64,000 nucleotides of DNA from assembly GCA_021818425.1 (NCBI GenBank), contig JAKAEC010000002.1, forward strand, positions 33,795 through 97,794. Direction: 5' to 3'. The stretch is from Pseudomonadota bacterium. GTDB lineage: Bacteria; Pseudomonadota; Alphaproteobacteria; Acetobacterales; Acetobacteraceae. The first letter of the stretch is position 1, and each line of letters starts with the position of its first letter. Of the stretch, positions 28,176 to 39,629 are shown piece after piece. The notes under the pieces were generated by a model, which was given only the letters and a program-made list of their open reading frames with translations, was not told the origin of the DNA and did no database searches. A program made the position numbers and the translations under genes.

Positions 28176-29099
28176 TTAAAACAATCGTTCGGGCTTCAGC
28201 CACCCATCGGAGAGTCGGGCCATGGCCTTTACGCGCCCTGCCGCCGTCACGCGCACCAGCCCGTTATCAGGGTTGGCAGCCTCCGGAATGCGCCCCATCA
28301 GGTCCACCAAGCTGATCGCCTGGCCTTGAGATAAGGCGAAAAACTCTGCTTGGCTCAGGGCCAGAGCCGGGATGTCGTCCAGCGCGGTCTCGAGCGGCAG
28401 CAGAGTTTCGGCAAGAGTGGCGGGGTTCTGCGCCGGATTGAGAAAAAAGTCCAGAGGAACCGCCATATTTTCCAGAAATGGCCCGACGCGCAGGCGACGC
28501 AAGGTTGAGATATGCCCCACGCTGCCGCAGGCCCGCGCCAAATCCCGTGCCAGGGAGCGCATATAGACACCTTTGCCGGACTGTACCTCGAACACGGCGT
28601 GGTCTTCGTCCGGCCGGCCGATTAGTTCGAACCGTTCCACCTGTGCCGGGCGTGGCGGCAATTCGGGCGGGCGGCCGTCGCGGGCCATGTCGTAGGCGCG
28701 TTCGCCGTCCACTTTAATGGCGGAGAAGGTGGGGGGCACCTGCATGATGCTGCCGATGAACCGGGGCAGGGCAGTCTTTATCTCGGCGTCGCTGGGGCGG
28801 ATATCTGAGGCGGCGACCACCGCGCCTTCTGCATCGTCTGTATCCCGCGCCTCTCCAAATTTTAGAGTGAAGTGATAGATCTTGGTGCTGTCCATCACAT
28901 AGGGGACAGTTTTAGTGGCAGCACCGAAGGCCAGCGGCAAGATTCCGGTAGCCAGTGGATCCAGGGTGCCGCCATGCCCAGCCTTCTGGGCATCGAATGC
29001 CCGCTTCACCTTGTTCAGCGCCTGCGTGCTGGTGATGCCTTGCGGTTTGTTGAGAATGATCCAGCCGTCCAGTTTGCGGCCTTTTTTCTGCCGAGCCAT
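28176..29099 (-). CDS. truB: tRNA pseudouridine(55) synthase
   Basis: TruB converts U55 in the T loop of tRNAs to pseudouridine. The 307-residue protein has [12 protein letters not shown] and the catalytic loop [12 protein letters not shown] with Asp47 as nucleophile, plus the [13 protein letters not shown] [12 protein letters not shown] block. It is upstream of and probably co-transcribed with rpsO. The promoter region is shared with the divergent cpaE-like gene. Confidence 0.96.
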   Translation of the reverse strand: MARQKKGRKLDGWIILNKPQGITSTQALNKVKRAFDAQKAGHGGTLDPLATGILPLAFGAATKTVPYVMDSTKIYHFTLKFGEARDTDDAEGAVVAASDIRPSDAEIKTALPRFIGSIMQVPPTFSAIKVDGERAYDMARDGRPPELPPRPAQVERFELIGRPDEDHAVFEVQSGKGVYMRSLARDLARACGSVGHISTLRRLRVGPFLENMAVPLDFFLNPAQNPATLAETLLPLETALDDIPALALSQAEFFALSQGQAISLVDLMGRIPEAANPDNGLVRVTAAGRVKAMARLSDGWLKPERLF

Positions 29100-29254
29100 C
29101 GTGTCCTGTAAAAATCGAAATTGAAGGGGCGCTGATATAGCGGCGCGCGGCGCCCCGCAACCTTCGGCCCGCGCAGGCGTCCTAGCCAGGACGGAGAATT
29201 AACGGGATAGCAACCCGAATTTGTTGAAATATCCGCGTCTCCGGAGGATTGTTC

Positions 29255-30547
29255 ATGCCGAATGATGACCCTGTACCCGATCCGTCGGGCCAAGCGGAAG
29301 CTTGGCAGCCCGAGCCTTATGGCAACAGCCTGCATCCGCGCCCAGCCCCCGCGGCGATGTTGCAGCGAGATAAGTTCATCGGTTTCGCGTGCGACGCGGA
29401 TAGCGTGAGGGTGCTGCACACGGTATTGGCAGAGCATATTCCCAACGACAACCAAGTGCATTTGGCGGATTTTCGTCATGCACTGACCATTTTGGCCGCA
29501 ATGCCCACGCCGGAGATCGTGCTGGTTGATCTGTCTGGCGAGGAGCAACCGATCAACGCGCTAATGGACCTGGCGGACGTGGTGGATGCCGGGACGGTGG
29601 TTTTGGCCATCGGTGAGGTTCACAACGTGAATTTTTACCGCATTGTGGTGAAGAATATGGGGGTGAAGGAATATCTTCCCAAGCGGCTGACAGAAGACTT
29701 GGTCGCCGAGCATTTTCTGCCGGTGGTCGATCAGCTTGCGCCACGGCAGATGAGCACGCGCGGCGGACGAATGGTTGCGCTGTGCGGGGCGCGTGGTGGG
29801 GTGGGGGCGAGCTGCGTTGCCGCCAATCTGGCTGCCTATATCGCCAATGAGTTGCACAGGCATACAATGCTGCTGGACGGTGAGATCAATACTGGCACGC
29901 TGGCGCTGGACCTGAACATTCCCACAAGCCGTGGCTTATCCTCGGTGCTGGAGGCGCCGCAGCGCGTGGATCAACTGCTGATCGAGCGTTGCGTGCAGGA
30001 TTTGGGTGACAGGCTGCATGTGATGGCGGGTATGGAAGCGCTGACGTGGGAGGCGCCCTGCAACCCGGAAGGGCTGGTGGCCTTTGTGCAGGCGATACGC
30101 GCGCGCTATAATTTTATGATTGTCGATGTTGGTGCACGGCTGACGCCGTTGGCTCGGCAATTTATGTTCAATGCACAGCAGCGGGTGATTGTGCTGGACC
30201 CGACACTGATTTCGATCCGCAACATGGAGAAACTGTACGGCCTGCAAGGAGGGTCAGGCCAGGCTTCGCGCCCGTTGTTGGTGCTAAACAAGGCCGGCGC
30301 ACCGGGTGGGCTGACGCAGAGTTTTATCGAGGACAAGCTCGGTGTGGCACTGGATGCGGTGATACCGGATCTGCCGCGCATTGTTGGTCGCCATTCTGGT
30401 TTTGGCACACTGGCGATGCGGCAGCGGGGGCCTTTCCGTCAGGGCATATTGGCTTTGACACAGGCTTTGGGTGTCGGTGGGAATTTCAACCATCCCCAGC
30501 TTTTGCCCCAGTTTCAGCCCCAACCCGTCCATGCGGACGCACGTTAA
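29255..30547 (+). CDS. cpaE: CpaE-like pilus assembly ATPase (ParA/MinD superfamily)
   Basis: The 430-residue protein has an N-terminal receiver-like domain (about 35-160) without a clear phospho-acceptor, and a C-terminal ParA/MinD domain. The nucleotide loop at about 173-183 reads GARGGVGAS, the deviant Walker A typical of CpaE (no lysine before the glycines). DGEINTGTLALDL and IVDVGARL follow. In Tad/Flp systems CpaE localises the pilus machine at the pole. ATG at 29255 follows GGAGG at 29243-29247; a TTG two codons earlier is less likely. No other tad/cpa gene is present; the neighbours are truB and gyrB. Confidence 0.85.
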   Translation: MPNDDPVPDPSGQAEAWQPEPYGNSLHPRPAPAAMLQRDKFIGFACDADSVRVLHTVLAEHIPNDNQVHLADFRHALTILAAMPTPEIVLVDLSGEEQPINALMDLADVVDAGTVVLAIGEVHNVNFYRIVVKNMGVKEYLPKRLTEDLVAEHFLPVVDQLAPRQMSTRGGRMVALCGARGGVGASCVAANLAAYIANELHRHTMLLDGEINTGTLALDLNIPTSRGLSSVLEAPQRVDQLLIERCVQDLGDRLHVMAGMEALTWEAPCNPEGLVAFVQAIRARYNFMIVDVGARLTPLARQFMFNAQQRVIVLDPTLISIRNMEKLYGLQGGSGQASRPLLVLNKAGAPGGLTQSFIEDKLGVALDAVIPDLPRIVGRHSGFGTLAMRQRGPFRQGILALTQALGVGGNFNHPQLLPQFQPQPVHADAR

Positions 30548-30612
30548 GGAACGCCGCGAGCGGCATTAGGCTTTCGCCCAGATATGCGGTATGAATCGGC
30601 CTCATTCGATGA

Positions 30613-33069
<2,457 letters not shown>

Positions 33070-33175
33070 TGGCGCTATAGGTCAGCAAGGCTAGGGATGG
33101 CCCAGGGCCTTGCCGGTCTAAATCAAAGGATGGGGTTGCGTGACGGAAGCGCTTCGGTTACACCCCGCCCACTGC

Positions 33176-33252
33176 GCGCTCGTAGCTCAGCTGGATAGAG
33201 CATCAGACTACGAATCTGAGGGTCAGGAGTTCGAATCTCTTCGAGCGCGCCA
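33176..33252 (+). tRNA. tRNA-Arg (anticodon ACG), CCA encoded
   Basis: Perfect 7-bp acceptor stem GCGCTCG/CGAGCGC, D arm with AGCTCAGCTGGAT, anticodon arm CAGACTACGAATCTG with ACG, T arm GAGTTCGAATCTC, and an encoded CCA. The first anticodon base is expected to be edited to inosine to read CGN codons. Confidence 0.96.
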
Positions 33253-33274
33253 AGGAATCTCTTGAAAATCAAGT

Positions 33275-33316
33275 GCCAGCGGGCCGGTCCACGTGGACTG
33301 GCCCGCTGGCGTTTTT
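33275..33316 (+). terminator. strong rho-independent terminator after tRNA-Arg
   Basis: A 16-bp stem (33275-33290 with 33295-33310), containing one G.U pair, closes on an ACGT loop and is followed directly by GTTTTTGG. It sits 22 bases after the tRNA. Confidence 0.9.
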
Positions 33317-33443
33317 GGCGTCCCACCGCTATCCTCTCAACAGCCCCGGAACGCCGCAGATCGCCCGGTGGGAAGCGTGCGCGTCGGGCGCGCACCACCC
33401 CGCACCCGACGACAACCGGGTGCAGTTGGTCTAAGGTGCCGCC

Positions 33444-34499
33444 ATGTTCCGCACTGGCATCGTGCTCGCCCTTCTCTCGGCTGTCCTGTTCGGCGCTAGT
33501 ACGCCGCTCGCCAAACTCCTGCTCGGGGCGGTGAGCCCCTGGATGATGGCCGGGCTGCTCTACCTCGGCGCCGGGCTTGGGCTCGCCGTCATCCACGCCT
33601 TCCGCGCCATGCTCCGCCTGCCCGCAACGGAGGCACCGCTGCGGTGCGCGGACCTGTTCTGGCTTGGGCTGGTGATCCTCTCTGGCGGCCTCGGCGGGCC
33701 GCTGCTGCTCATGTTCGGTCTGTCCCACACGGGCGCCGCCAACGCCTCGCTGCTGCTGAACCTGGAGGGGCTCGCGACCATGGGCATCGCCTGGGTTGTG
33801 TTCCGGGAGAATGTGGATCGCCGGCTGCTGCTCGGCGCGTTCGCGATCCTGGCCGGGGCGGCGCTGCTGTCCTGGCAGGGGCGGGCGAGCCTGGATGTCG
33901 GCGCCACGCTGATCGCCGGCGCCTGCCTGTGCTGGGGGATAGACAACAACCTCACCAGGAAACTTTCTTCGGCCGATCCGGTGCAGATCGCGATGCTGAA
34001 GGGGCTGGTCGCCGGGGCGGTGAACGTGGCGCTGGCGCTCGGCGCGGGCGGGCATTTCCCCGCGCCGGGGCTGCTCGCGGCGGCCGGGCTGGTCGGCTTC
34101 CTCGGCTACGGGGTGAGCCTCGTGTTGTTCGTGCTGGCGCTGCGCCATCTCGGCACCGCCCGAACCGGCGCGTATTTCTCCCTCGCCCCGTTCGTGGGTG
34201 CCGCGATCGCGGTGGCGTTCCTCGGCGAGCCGCTGTCCGCCAGGCTGCTGATCTCGGGCGCGCTCATGGGCCTTGGCCTCTGGCTGCACCTGGCGGAGCG
34301 GCATGAGCATGTGCATGTGCATGAGGAGCTGGAGCACGAGCACCGTCACAGCCACGACGAACACCACCAGCACGAGCATGGCGAAGATGCGCCGCCGGGC
34401 GAACCGCACGCGCACAGGCACCGGCACGCGCGGCTGGTGCACAGGCACGTGCATTACCCGGACCTGCACCACCGGCACACGCACAAACACTCACCCTGA
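33444..34499 (+). CDS. DMT/EamA-family exporter with histidine-rich C-terminal tail
   Basis: A 351-residue inner-membrane protein with about ten hydrophobic segments arranged as two EamA halves (residues 5-140 and 150-285), with GASTPLAKLLL near the N-terminus. Members export metabolites or amino acids. After about residue 285 the protein ends in a cytoplasmic tail very rich in histidine, glutamate and aspartate (HEHVHVHEELEHEH and further HxH runs to the stop), probably metal-binding. Base composition is much higher in GC than in the neighbours, nearly every third position being G or C. It lies between tRNA-Arg and a group of decayed elements, so acquisition by transfer is likely (inference). 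Confidence 0.87.
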   Translation: MFRTGIVLALLSAVLFGASTPLAKLLLGAVSPWMMAGLLYLGAGLGLAVIHAFRAMLRLPATEAPLRCADLFWLGLVILSGGLGGPLLLMFGLSHTGAANASLLLNLEGLATMGIAWVVFRENVDRRLLLGAFAILAGAALLSWQGRASLDVGATLIAGACLCWGIDNNLTRKLSSADPVQIAMLKGLVAGAVNVALALGAGGHFPAPGLLAAAGLVGFLGYGVSLVLFVLALRHLGTARTGAYFSLAPFVGAAIAVAFLGEPLSARLLISGALMGLGLWLHLAERHEHVHVHEELEHEHRHSHDEHHQHEHGEDAPPGEPHAHRHRHARLVHRHVHYPDLHHRHTHKHSP

Positions 34500-34569
34500 T
34501 AGAGTCTGCCGCCACCAAAGCGCCGAGAGGCGCGGTCGCCAAGGGCTAATCCCGCTTCCTCTTTCTTCC

Positions 34570-34788
34570 GGCTGGCAGCGGTGCTGCCCCATCCCCCCGG
34601 CCCGGGATCGGCGAACAGCGCCGCCGCGATTTTCTCCAGCACTATCACCATCAGGTTCTCCAGCCGCCGCTCGATCCGGCTCCTTAGGTCAGGTCAATCC
34701 CGGCGCCGACCGCGAACACCTCCTGCGAGACCCCGCGCTCCACGTGAAGTTGCCTGATGTTCACCGCAACTCTCTCCCGCCCGTCCAT
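34570..34788 (-). pseudogene. decayed XRE-family helix-turn-helix regulator
   Basis: From the ATG at 34788 the minus strand reads ERVAVNIRQLHVERGVSQEVFAVGAGIDLT, then a stop. A shift of frame then continues with RIERRLENLMVIVLEKIAAAL. Joined, these give the usual XRE HTH order (R-x-LR-x-x-RG-SQE-x-A-x-x-AG, then IER-x-x-x-NP-x-x-x-x-LEKIA). The in-frame TAA and frameshift make it a pseudogene. Confidence 0.7.
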
Positions 34789-34826
34789 GGTCGGCAGACC
34801 ACATATTGCGAATGCCTATTATTTCG

Positions 34827-35931
34827 CTGAGAATTGGCCCTGGCTCACTTTTGCCAATGGCGTTCTCATGCCACGCCGATCAATCGGGCCTGAAGCCGGT
34901 CAAGTTTCGCGCGCCCATACATATGTCCCTTGATAAATTTGAGGCGGGTGACCTGTCCCTCGGTCTGTCTGTTCGACCATGGCGAGAGGATTGCGTTTCT
35001 GACAGCCCAGTCCTTTTCGATGCCATTGGCGAATGACCCGATGAGGCTGCCTTTTGCAATCGCAAGCCTGTCATCGAACTTTGCCGCTGACTTTGAGCGA
35101 ATCATGGCTTGGACGTCTCTAATTGCTTTGCGCGCCGCGACCAATTCAGGGACGTTTGCCTTGATCGCCGCCACCAGGATTGCTTCGTTCGTTTCCTGCC
35201 GACGTCGGCAGCCTTCGTATTACAGCTTCTCGGCATCGGTAAGAAGTTTGGGATCGATGTCATTGCTGCAGACCGACTGTCTAATCTGCCTACCGACGAT
35301 AAGGTGACAGGCTTCCGGCGCTCCAGATCGCAAATGATCGTTCCATAGCTCTGGCTTCGCCGGAATGCGAAATCGTCAACGCCGATGACATGAAGCTCTT
35401 CAGTCTGATCAAGCGCACGCCGACGCACCACGCGCAACAAGGTGTCCTTGCTAACTGGCATCATGGGCCCAGTGGCGAAAGCTGCCCCAGGTCTGCGACC
35501 CAGCGTCAGCCCGGGATGATGGACAGTTGTTTCAGGCCGCTGAGTGCGTCGAGCGTAACGAAACAGAACCCATGATCAAACTGCTCGCAGAAGATGCGTC
35601 GCCTGCAAACAGTCGCGTCAAGCCAAAACCGGCGCGCCATGATCGAAAGAACGGCGCGGCGACCACCTAGAGGGAGGTCCGATGGTCGACGGATATATCG
35701 GCTCTGAACACGGCGACTTAGCTGCCCGCAATCAGGGCAAGCCCCAGAAACATACCGTGAGCGAAGTAGGATTTGGACACCCTCGCCGACGCTTTGTACT
35801 GAGACAACAACAAAACCTTCCGGTACGAGATTGGCGCGTTGAAATCGACCGTGCATGGCAGATATTCCCAATGACGCGGCCAAAGAATATCCCTTAAACA
35901 ACAGCAAAAGTGAGTCAGAGCCAATTCTCAG
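34827..35931 (-). mobile_element. decayed ISL3-family insertion sequence with terminal inverted repeats
   Basis: The minus strand carries ISL3-type transposase pieces in order. At 35907-35506 is the N-terminal zinc-finger region (CPDCGQLSRRVQSRY, then RRPSDLP). At 35464-35102 is the central block VIGVDDFAFRRSQSYGTIICD with LERRKPV. At 35174-34866 is the C-terminal SPWSNRQTEGQVTRLKFIK with HMYGRAKLD. The pieces are in different frames, so the gene is dead. The ends are inverted repeats of about 27 bases: left at 34827-34853 and right at 35905-35931, both starting CTGAGAATTGG and ending in CTCACTTTTGC, with two mismatches. No direct target duplication is obvious. Confidence 0.82.
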
Positions 35932-36005
35932 TGGAAAAATCCGGCCCTCCCGGGTTACTTCTCAGCGGAAATCAACACCTATGCTGACTCTGCACCTAGG
36001 TGATA

Positions 36006-38585
36006 TCATCCCGCGCCAAGCTCGGTGGCTTTGATGTTTTGGGGGCAGGCTAATCTTCGCCACAATTGTGCCCATGCCAAGTTCATGGCTAAGCAGGCAA
36101 AGCCGGCAAGTACCGCAACAGACACGCCCCTCAGGGTCAAAAGCGCAAAGCCAAACAAATAGCGGAGTTGCGGCAACGCCAGAGTGAGGCCGAGTGCGCT
36201 GATTGCTATGGTGGTAACAATGCCCAGCGCTCGGTTCGGTCTGCGCAAGGCGACCAATGCGCTCTCACCTAGAGCCTTGTTGCTTAGAATCAACCCCAAA
36301 TTTCCGGTTACTAATGTGATGAACGCCATGGCGCGGCTTGTGCTCTCATCAACCGCACTATGAGTACCCATTAGGGAAACAAGCAGCGTGGCGATTAACA
36401 CGCTAGTGCCCTGGACCAAACCGCCAGCCAGTAAGCTCAGGCTAAACAAACCTGTGCTAGGTTTGCGAGGAGGGCGCAACATGGTGGTGCTGTCTTCTGT
36501 CTCCGCCTCGAACGCAATTGAGGAAGTGGGGTCGATAATCATTTCCAGAAACACCACGTGCACCGGCCCAAGCATGAGCGGCCAGCCGAGCAACACCGGA
36601 ATCAACGACATGCCGGCGATCGGCACATGCGCTGCGAGGATGTAGGAGAATGCCTTGCGCAGATTGGCATCGATCCGCCGGCCCAGGCGGATGGCGGCAA
36701 TCAGATTGGTAAAGTCATCGTCTAACAGCACGAGCGAGGCTGCTTCGCGAGCCACATCTGTACCGTGCAGACCCATGGCGACACCGATATGTGCTGCTTT
36801 CAGAGACGGAGCGTCATTCACCCCGTCGCCCGTCATCGCCACTATCTCGCCGTTGGCGGCGAACGCTTGCACTAGGCGCAGTTTCTGCTCCGGCATCACC
36901 CGCGCGAAGACCCGCGTGCCTGTTACCGCGGCGAGCAAGGCGGTATCGTCGAGTTCAGCCATTTGCGCGCCGGTGAGCACTTGGCGGCTTTCGATTCCAG
37001 CTTGGCGGGCAATGGCAAGAGCTGTCGCCGGATGGTCGCCCGTTATCATCGCAACGCTAATGCCGGCTTGCCGGCATGCCGCTATGACCTCTGGCACGCC
37101 GGGACGCAGCGGGTCGGCGAGGCCGACAAGGCCAAGAAAGACGAAATCGAAATCATGCTGACTCTCGGGCCAGTCTGGCCCCGTATGAAGCCCCTTGGCC
37201 ACGCCCAGCACGCGTAGCCCCTCAGCCGCCATTTCTGCAACGCCGTGCAGCATTACTTCTAGCTTCCGAGCATCCATATGGCAAAGGTCTGCAATCGCTT
37301 CTGGTGCACCTTTCGCAGCAACGACATGGACGCCGTCGGCAGAGCCACACCAAGCTTGCGACATTGCCAGCAGTTCCGGCTTCAATGGGTAGCCATGTGC
37401 CAGCACCCAATCCGCGTGCAGGTGCTCCGTGTTGGCGAGTTTCATCTGTCCCAGCCTGTGGAACGCCTGCTCCACAGGGTCGAATGGGTTTGGGCGGCTG
37501 GCGAGGATGGAGAATTCCACCAGCGGATGAAACGCTTCGGGCAGTGTGCTCGAGAGTTCGTTCACGTCAAGCACTTCTCCGGCCGCCACCAATCGTACTA
37601 CGGACATGCAATTCTGCGTCAGCGTGCCGGTTTTGTCCGTGCAAAGTAGGGTGGTCGTGCCCAGCGCCTCAATGGCGGCGGCACGGCGCGCCAATACATG
37701 ATGGCGCGACATGCGCCTCGCCCCCAATACCAGGAAGCTGGTAAGGACAAGCGGAAATTCCTGTGGCAGTGTTGCCATGGCCAAGGTGATGCCCGACAAA
37801 ACGGCCTGCAGCCATTGCCCGTGCAGCAGGCCGTAGGCGATGGCCAGGAGTCCCGAAGCGCCAATGCCCGCCGCCGCGAATAGCCAGATCAGCCGGCGCA
37901 TCTGAACTTGCAACGGCGGCACCGCAGCTTCTACGCTGCTTAGCGAATGGCCGATACGGCCGACTTCAGTGCGCGGCCCCGTGGCGGTCACACGTGCAAT
38001 GCCGCTACCGGCCGTGACCAAGCTGCCCGCCCAGATAAGCGGTGAATCCTTGCCGCCGGGAACACCTTCAACCGCGGAAGTCGTGTCAACTAGTTTACGA
38101 ACCGGTACGGATTCGCCCGTCAGTAGTGCTTCATCCGCGTGTAAAGAGCTTGCTTCCAACAGTGTAGCGTCTGCCGGCACACGTTCGCCCTCCCGCACCT
38201 CTATGACATCTCCAGCCACCAAAACGCGCGCTGGTAGGTGCATCTTGGCCCCGTCGCGCCAAACGAGTGCGTGCGGGCTGGTCAGTTCTAACAGGGCTTC
38301 CAGCGCGGTCGCCGTGCGGGCTTCCTGGACCACGACCATGGCGACATTGAGAACAGCGAAACTCAAAAGGATCAACGCTTCGGCAAGATTGCCGAGCAGA
38401 AGGTATATAAGCCCCGCCGCCAGTAGCAATTGCAGCATTGGCTCTTGTACCGCGTCCAAGACAATGCGTGGCAAGCGGCGGCGACGATCTTGCGGCAGTT
38501 CATTCGGACCGTCCTGACGCAGTCGCGTCGTAGCCTCGGCGGATGTCAAGCCCTGTTCCGTTGCCTGCGGTTCCGGGGCTACCAT
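36006..38585 (-). CDS. cation-transporting P-type ATPase (P2/PMA-like)
   Basis: An 859-residue ion pump. An N-terminal cation-ATPase segment (ATTRLRQDGPNEL) is followed by two helices, the actuator domain with LLTGESVPV (near 154), two more helices, the phosphorylation motif CTDKTGTLTQN (Asp near 314), the hinge MTGDGVNDAPSLK (near 585), and six C-terminal helices. No N-terminal metal-binding CxxC and no CPx motif are present, which speaks against a heavy-metal P1B pump. Ca2+, Mg2+ or H+ are the candidate ions. It ends 75 bases from the ISL3 relic. Confidence 0.9.
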   Translation of the reverse strand: MVAPEPQATEQGLTSAEATTRLRQDGPNELPQDRRRRLPRIVLDAVQEPMLQLLLAAGLIYLLLGNLAEALILLSFAVLNVAMVVVQEARTATALEALLELTSPHALVWRDGAKMHLPARVLVAGDVIEVREGERVPADATLLEASSLHADEALLTGESVPVRKLVDTTSAVEGVPGGKDSPLIWAGSLVTAGSGIARVTATGPRTEVGRIGHSLSSVEAAVPPLQVQMRRLIWLFAAAGIGASGLLAIAYGLLHGQWLQAVLSGITLAMATLPQEFPLVLTSFLVLGARRMSRHHVLARRAAAIEALGTTTLLCTDKTGTLTQNCMSVVRLVAAGEVLDVNELSSTLPEAFHPLVEFSILASRPNPFDPVEQAFHRLGQMKLANTEHLHADWVLAHGYPLKPELLAMSQAWCGSADGVHVVAAKGAPEAIADLCHMDARKLEVMLHGVAEMAAEGLRVLGVAKGLHTGPDWPESQHDFDFVFLGLVGLADPLRPGVPEVIAACRQAGISVAMITGDHPATALAIARQAGIESRQVLTGAQMAELDDTALLAAVTGTRVFARVMPEQKLRLVQAFAANGEIVAMTGDGVNDAPSLKAAHIGVAMGLHGTDVAREAASLVLLDDDFTNLIAAIRLGRRIDANLRKAFSYILAAHVPIAGMSLIPVLLGWPLMLGPVHVVFLEMIIDPTSSIAFEAETEDSTTMLRPPRKPSTGLFSLSLLAGGLVQGTSVLIATLLVSLMGTHSAVDESTSRAMAFITLVTGNLGLILSNKALGESALVALRRPNRALGIVTTIAISALGLTLALPQLRYLFGFALLTLRGVSVAVLAGFACLAMNLAWAQLWRRLACPQNIKATELGAG

Positions 38586-39328
38586 GGGTAAGATGCGCCT
38601 TGCGCAGAAGATAAGAAGCCTAGCTGCGTGGCATGCGCCAGGTCATCTCTGCCAGCCGCTCGGTTGTTGTCGTGTTTATGTTCCAACGGATGACCCTAAA
38701 GCGTGGCCGGTTAGAGCCATGGCATGTAGCGGTCGACAGGGCCTTGATTTGGCGCAACATGTTGAGGTCGATACAGTCGGAAGGCACCGCTCAGGGCGCG
38801 CCAGATAACCGGCGCTCGCCAGCAGCCAGAGCGGTTGCGCCAGCCTGGCCAGTTCCCTGACCTGGGTCGGCAGCGCGCGCCTGAAGGTCACTCATATTAC
38901 AGCCGCACCACACGCGCCTTAGTGGCGGTTTACTCGGGGAATTGGCTGCCGAGGCAACAATAAGGAGCTCAAAGGCGGTGGCAAGTAGCTTGCGTGTGTG
39001 GATTCCGATTTTATGTGGGGTGGGTCGACATGCGGCTTCTTGTTTTGTGGCAATCGCAATTGAAAAGATCGTTTATATGTCAGCGGAAATCGTACGCCTC
39101 GTACGCATCGTCATAGTATTCAAAAATGCAGTTTTCTAATCGCTTTGGTGAGGAGTTCAGCCAGACAAACCGCTCGCCAGGGCTCAAAGCTTGTGCATGG
39201 GCGGCTGACCAGGACTTGGTGACATGACCCAGGCGCCATGAATTATTCGGCGGCATGGGGCTTTACGTTGAGGCGGTTGGCCAGTATGAGCGGGCAGGCT
39301 GCGTTATTTTAGACAAGGCTGTGCAGCC
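38586..39328. other. 743-bp region with no recognised gene
   Basis: Between the P-type ATPase gene and tRNA-Ser there are short open frames on both strands, but none has family resemblance or a persuasive ribosome site. The promoters of the ATPase gene and of tRNA-Ser must lie here. The middle part (about 39040-39130) is AT-rich. Confidence 0.5.
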
Positions 39329-39421
39329 GGAGGGGTGGCCGAGAGGCTGAAGGCGGCGGTTTGCTAAACCGTTATACGCTGTCAAGGCGTATCGTGGGTT
39401 CGAATCCCATCTCCTCCGCCA
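39329..39421 (+). tRNA. tRNA-Ser (anticodon GCT), CCA encoded
   Basis: A 93-base class II tRNA: acceptor stem GGAGGGG/CTCCTCC with one G.U pair, anticodon arm GGTTTGCTAAACC with GCT, long variable arm ATACGC...GCGTAT, T arm GGGTTCGAATCCC and encoded CCA. Confidence 0.96.
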
Positions 39422-39629
39422 CGGCATATGTGCCAATGCGCTGATTTAATTAAAAAAATGTTTGGATTTGCTGTGGGCGCAAGCACGTGCATTTTTAGTC
39501 GCCTTACCGAAAACCGCATCAAAAATATAACGATATAGTGCGACGAGATCTGTTTATCGGGGCAAGTAGATAGCATCGCATTATACTGGCTCATCTCGAA
39601 AATTAGACGCCGGTGGGCGTGTGGCCTTG

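Noticed and set aside
33123..34490. A 455-codon open frame on the minus strand opposite the DMT gene
   Set aside because: It is the mirror of the GC-rich, His-rich exporter and partly covers tRNA-Arg. Its composition (Arg, Gln, Glu, Pro, His) is that of an antisense frame and it has no domain.
34827..34838. The CTGAGAATTGG sequence read as a target duplication of the ISL3 relic
   Set aside because: The two copies are inverted and not direct, so they belong to the terminal inverted repeat.
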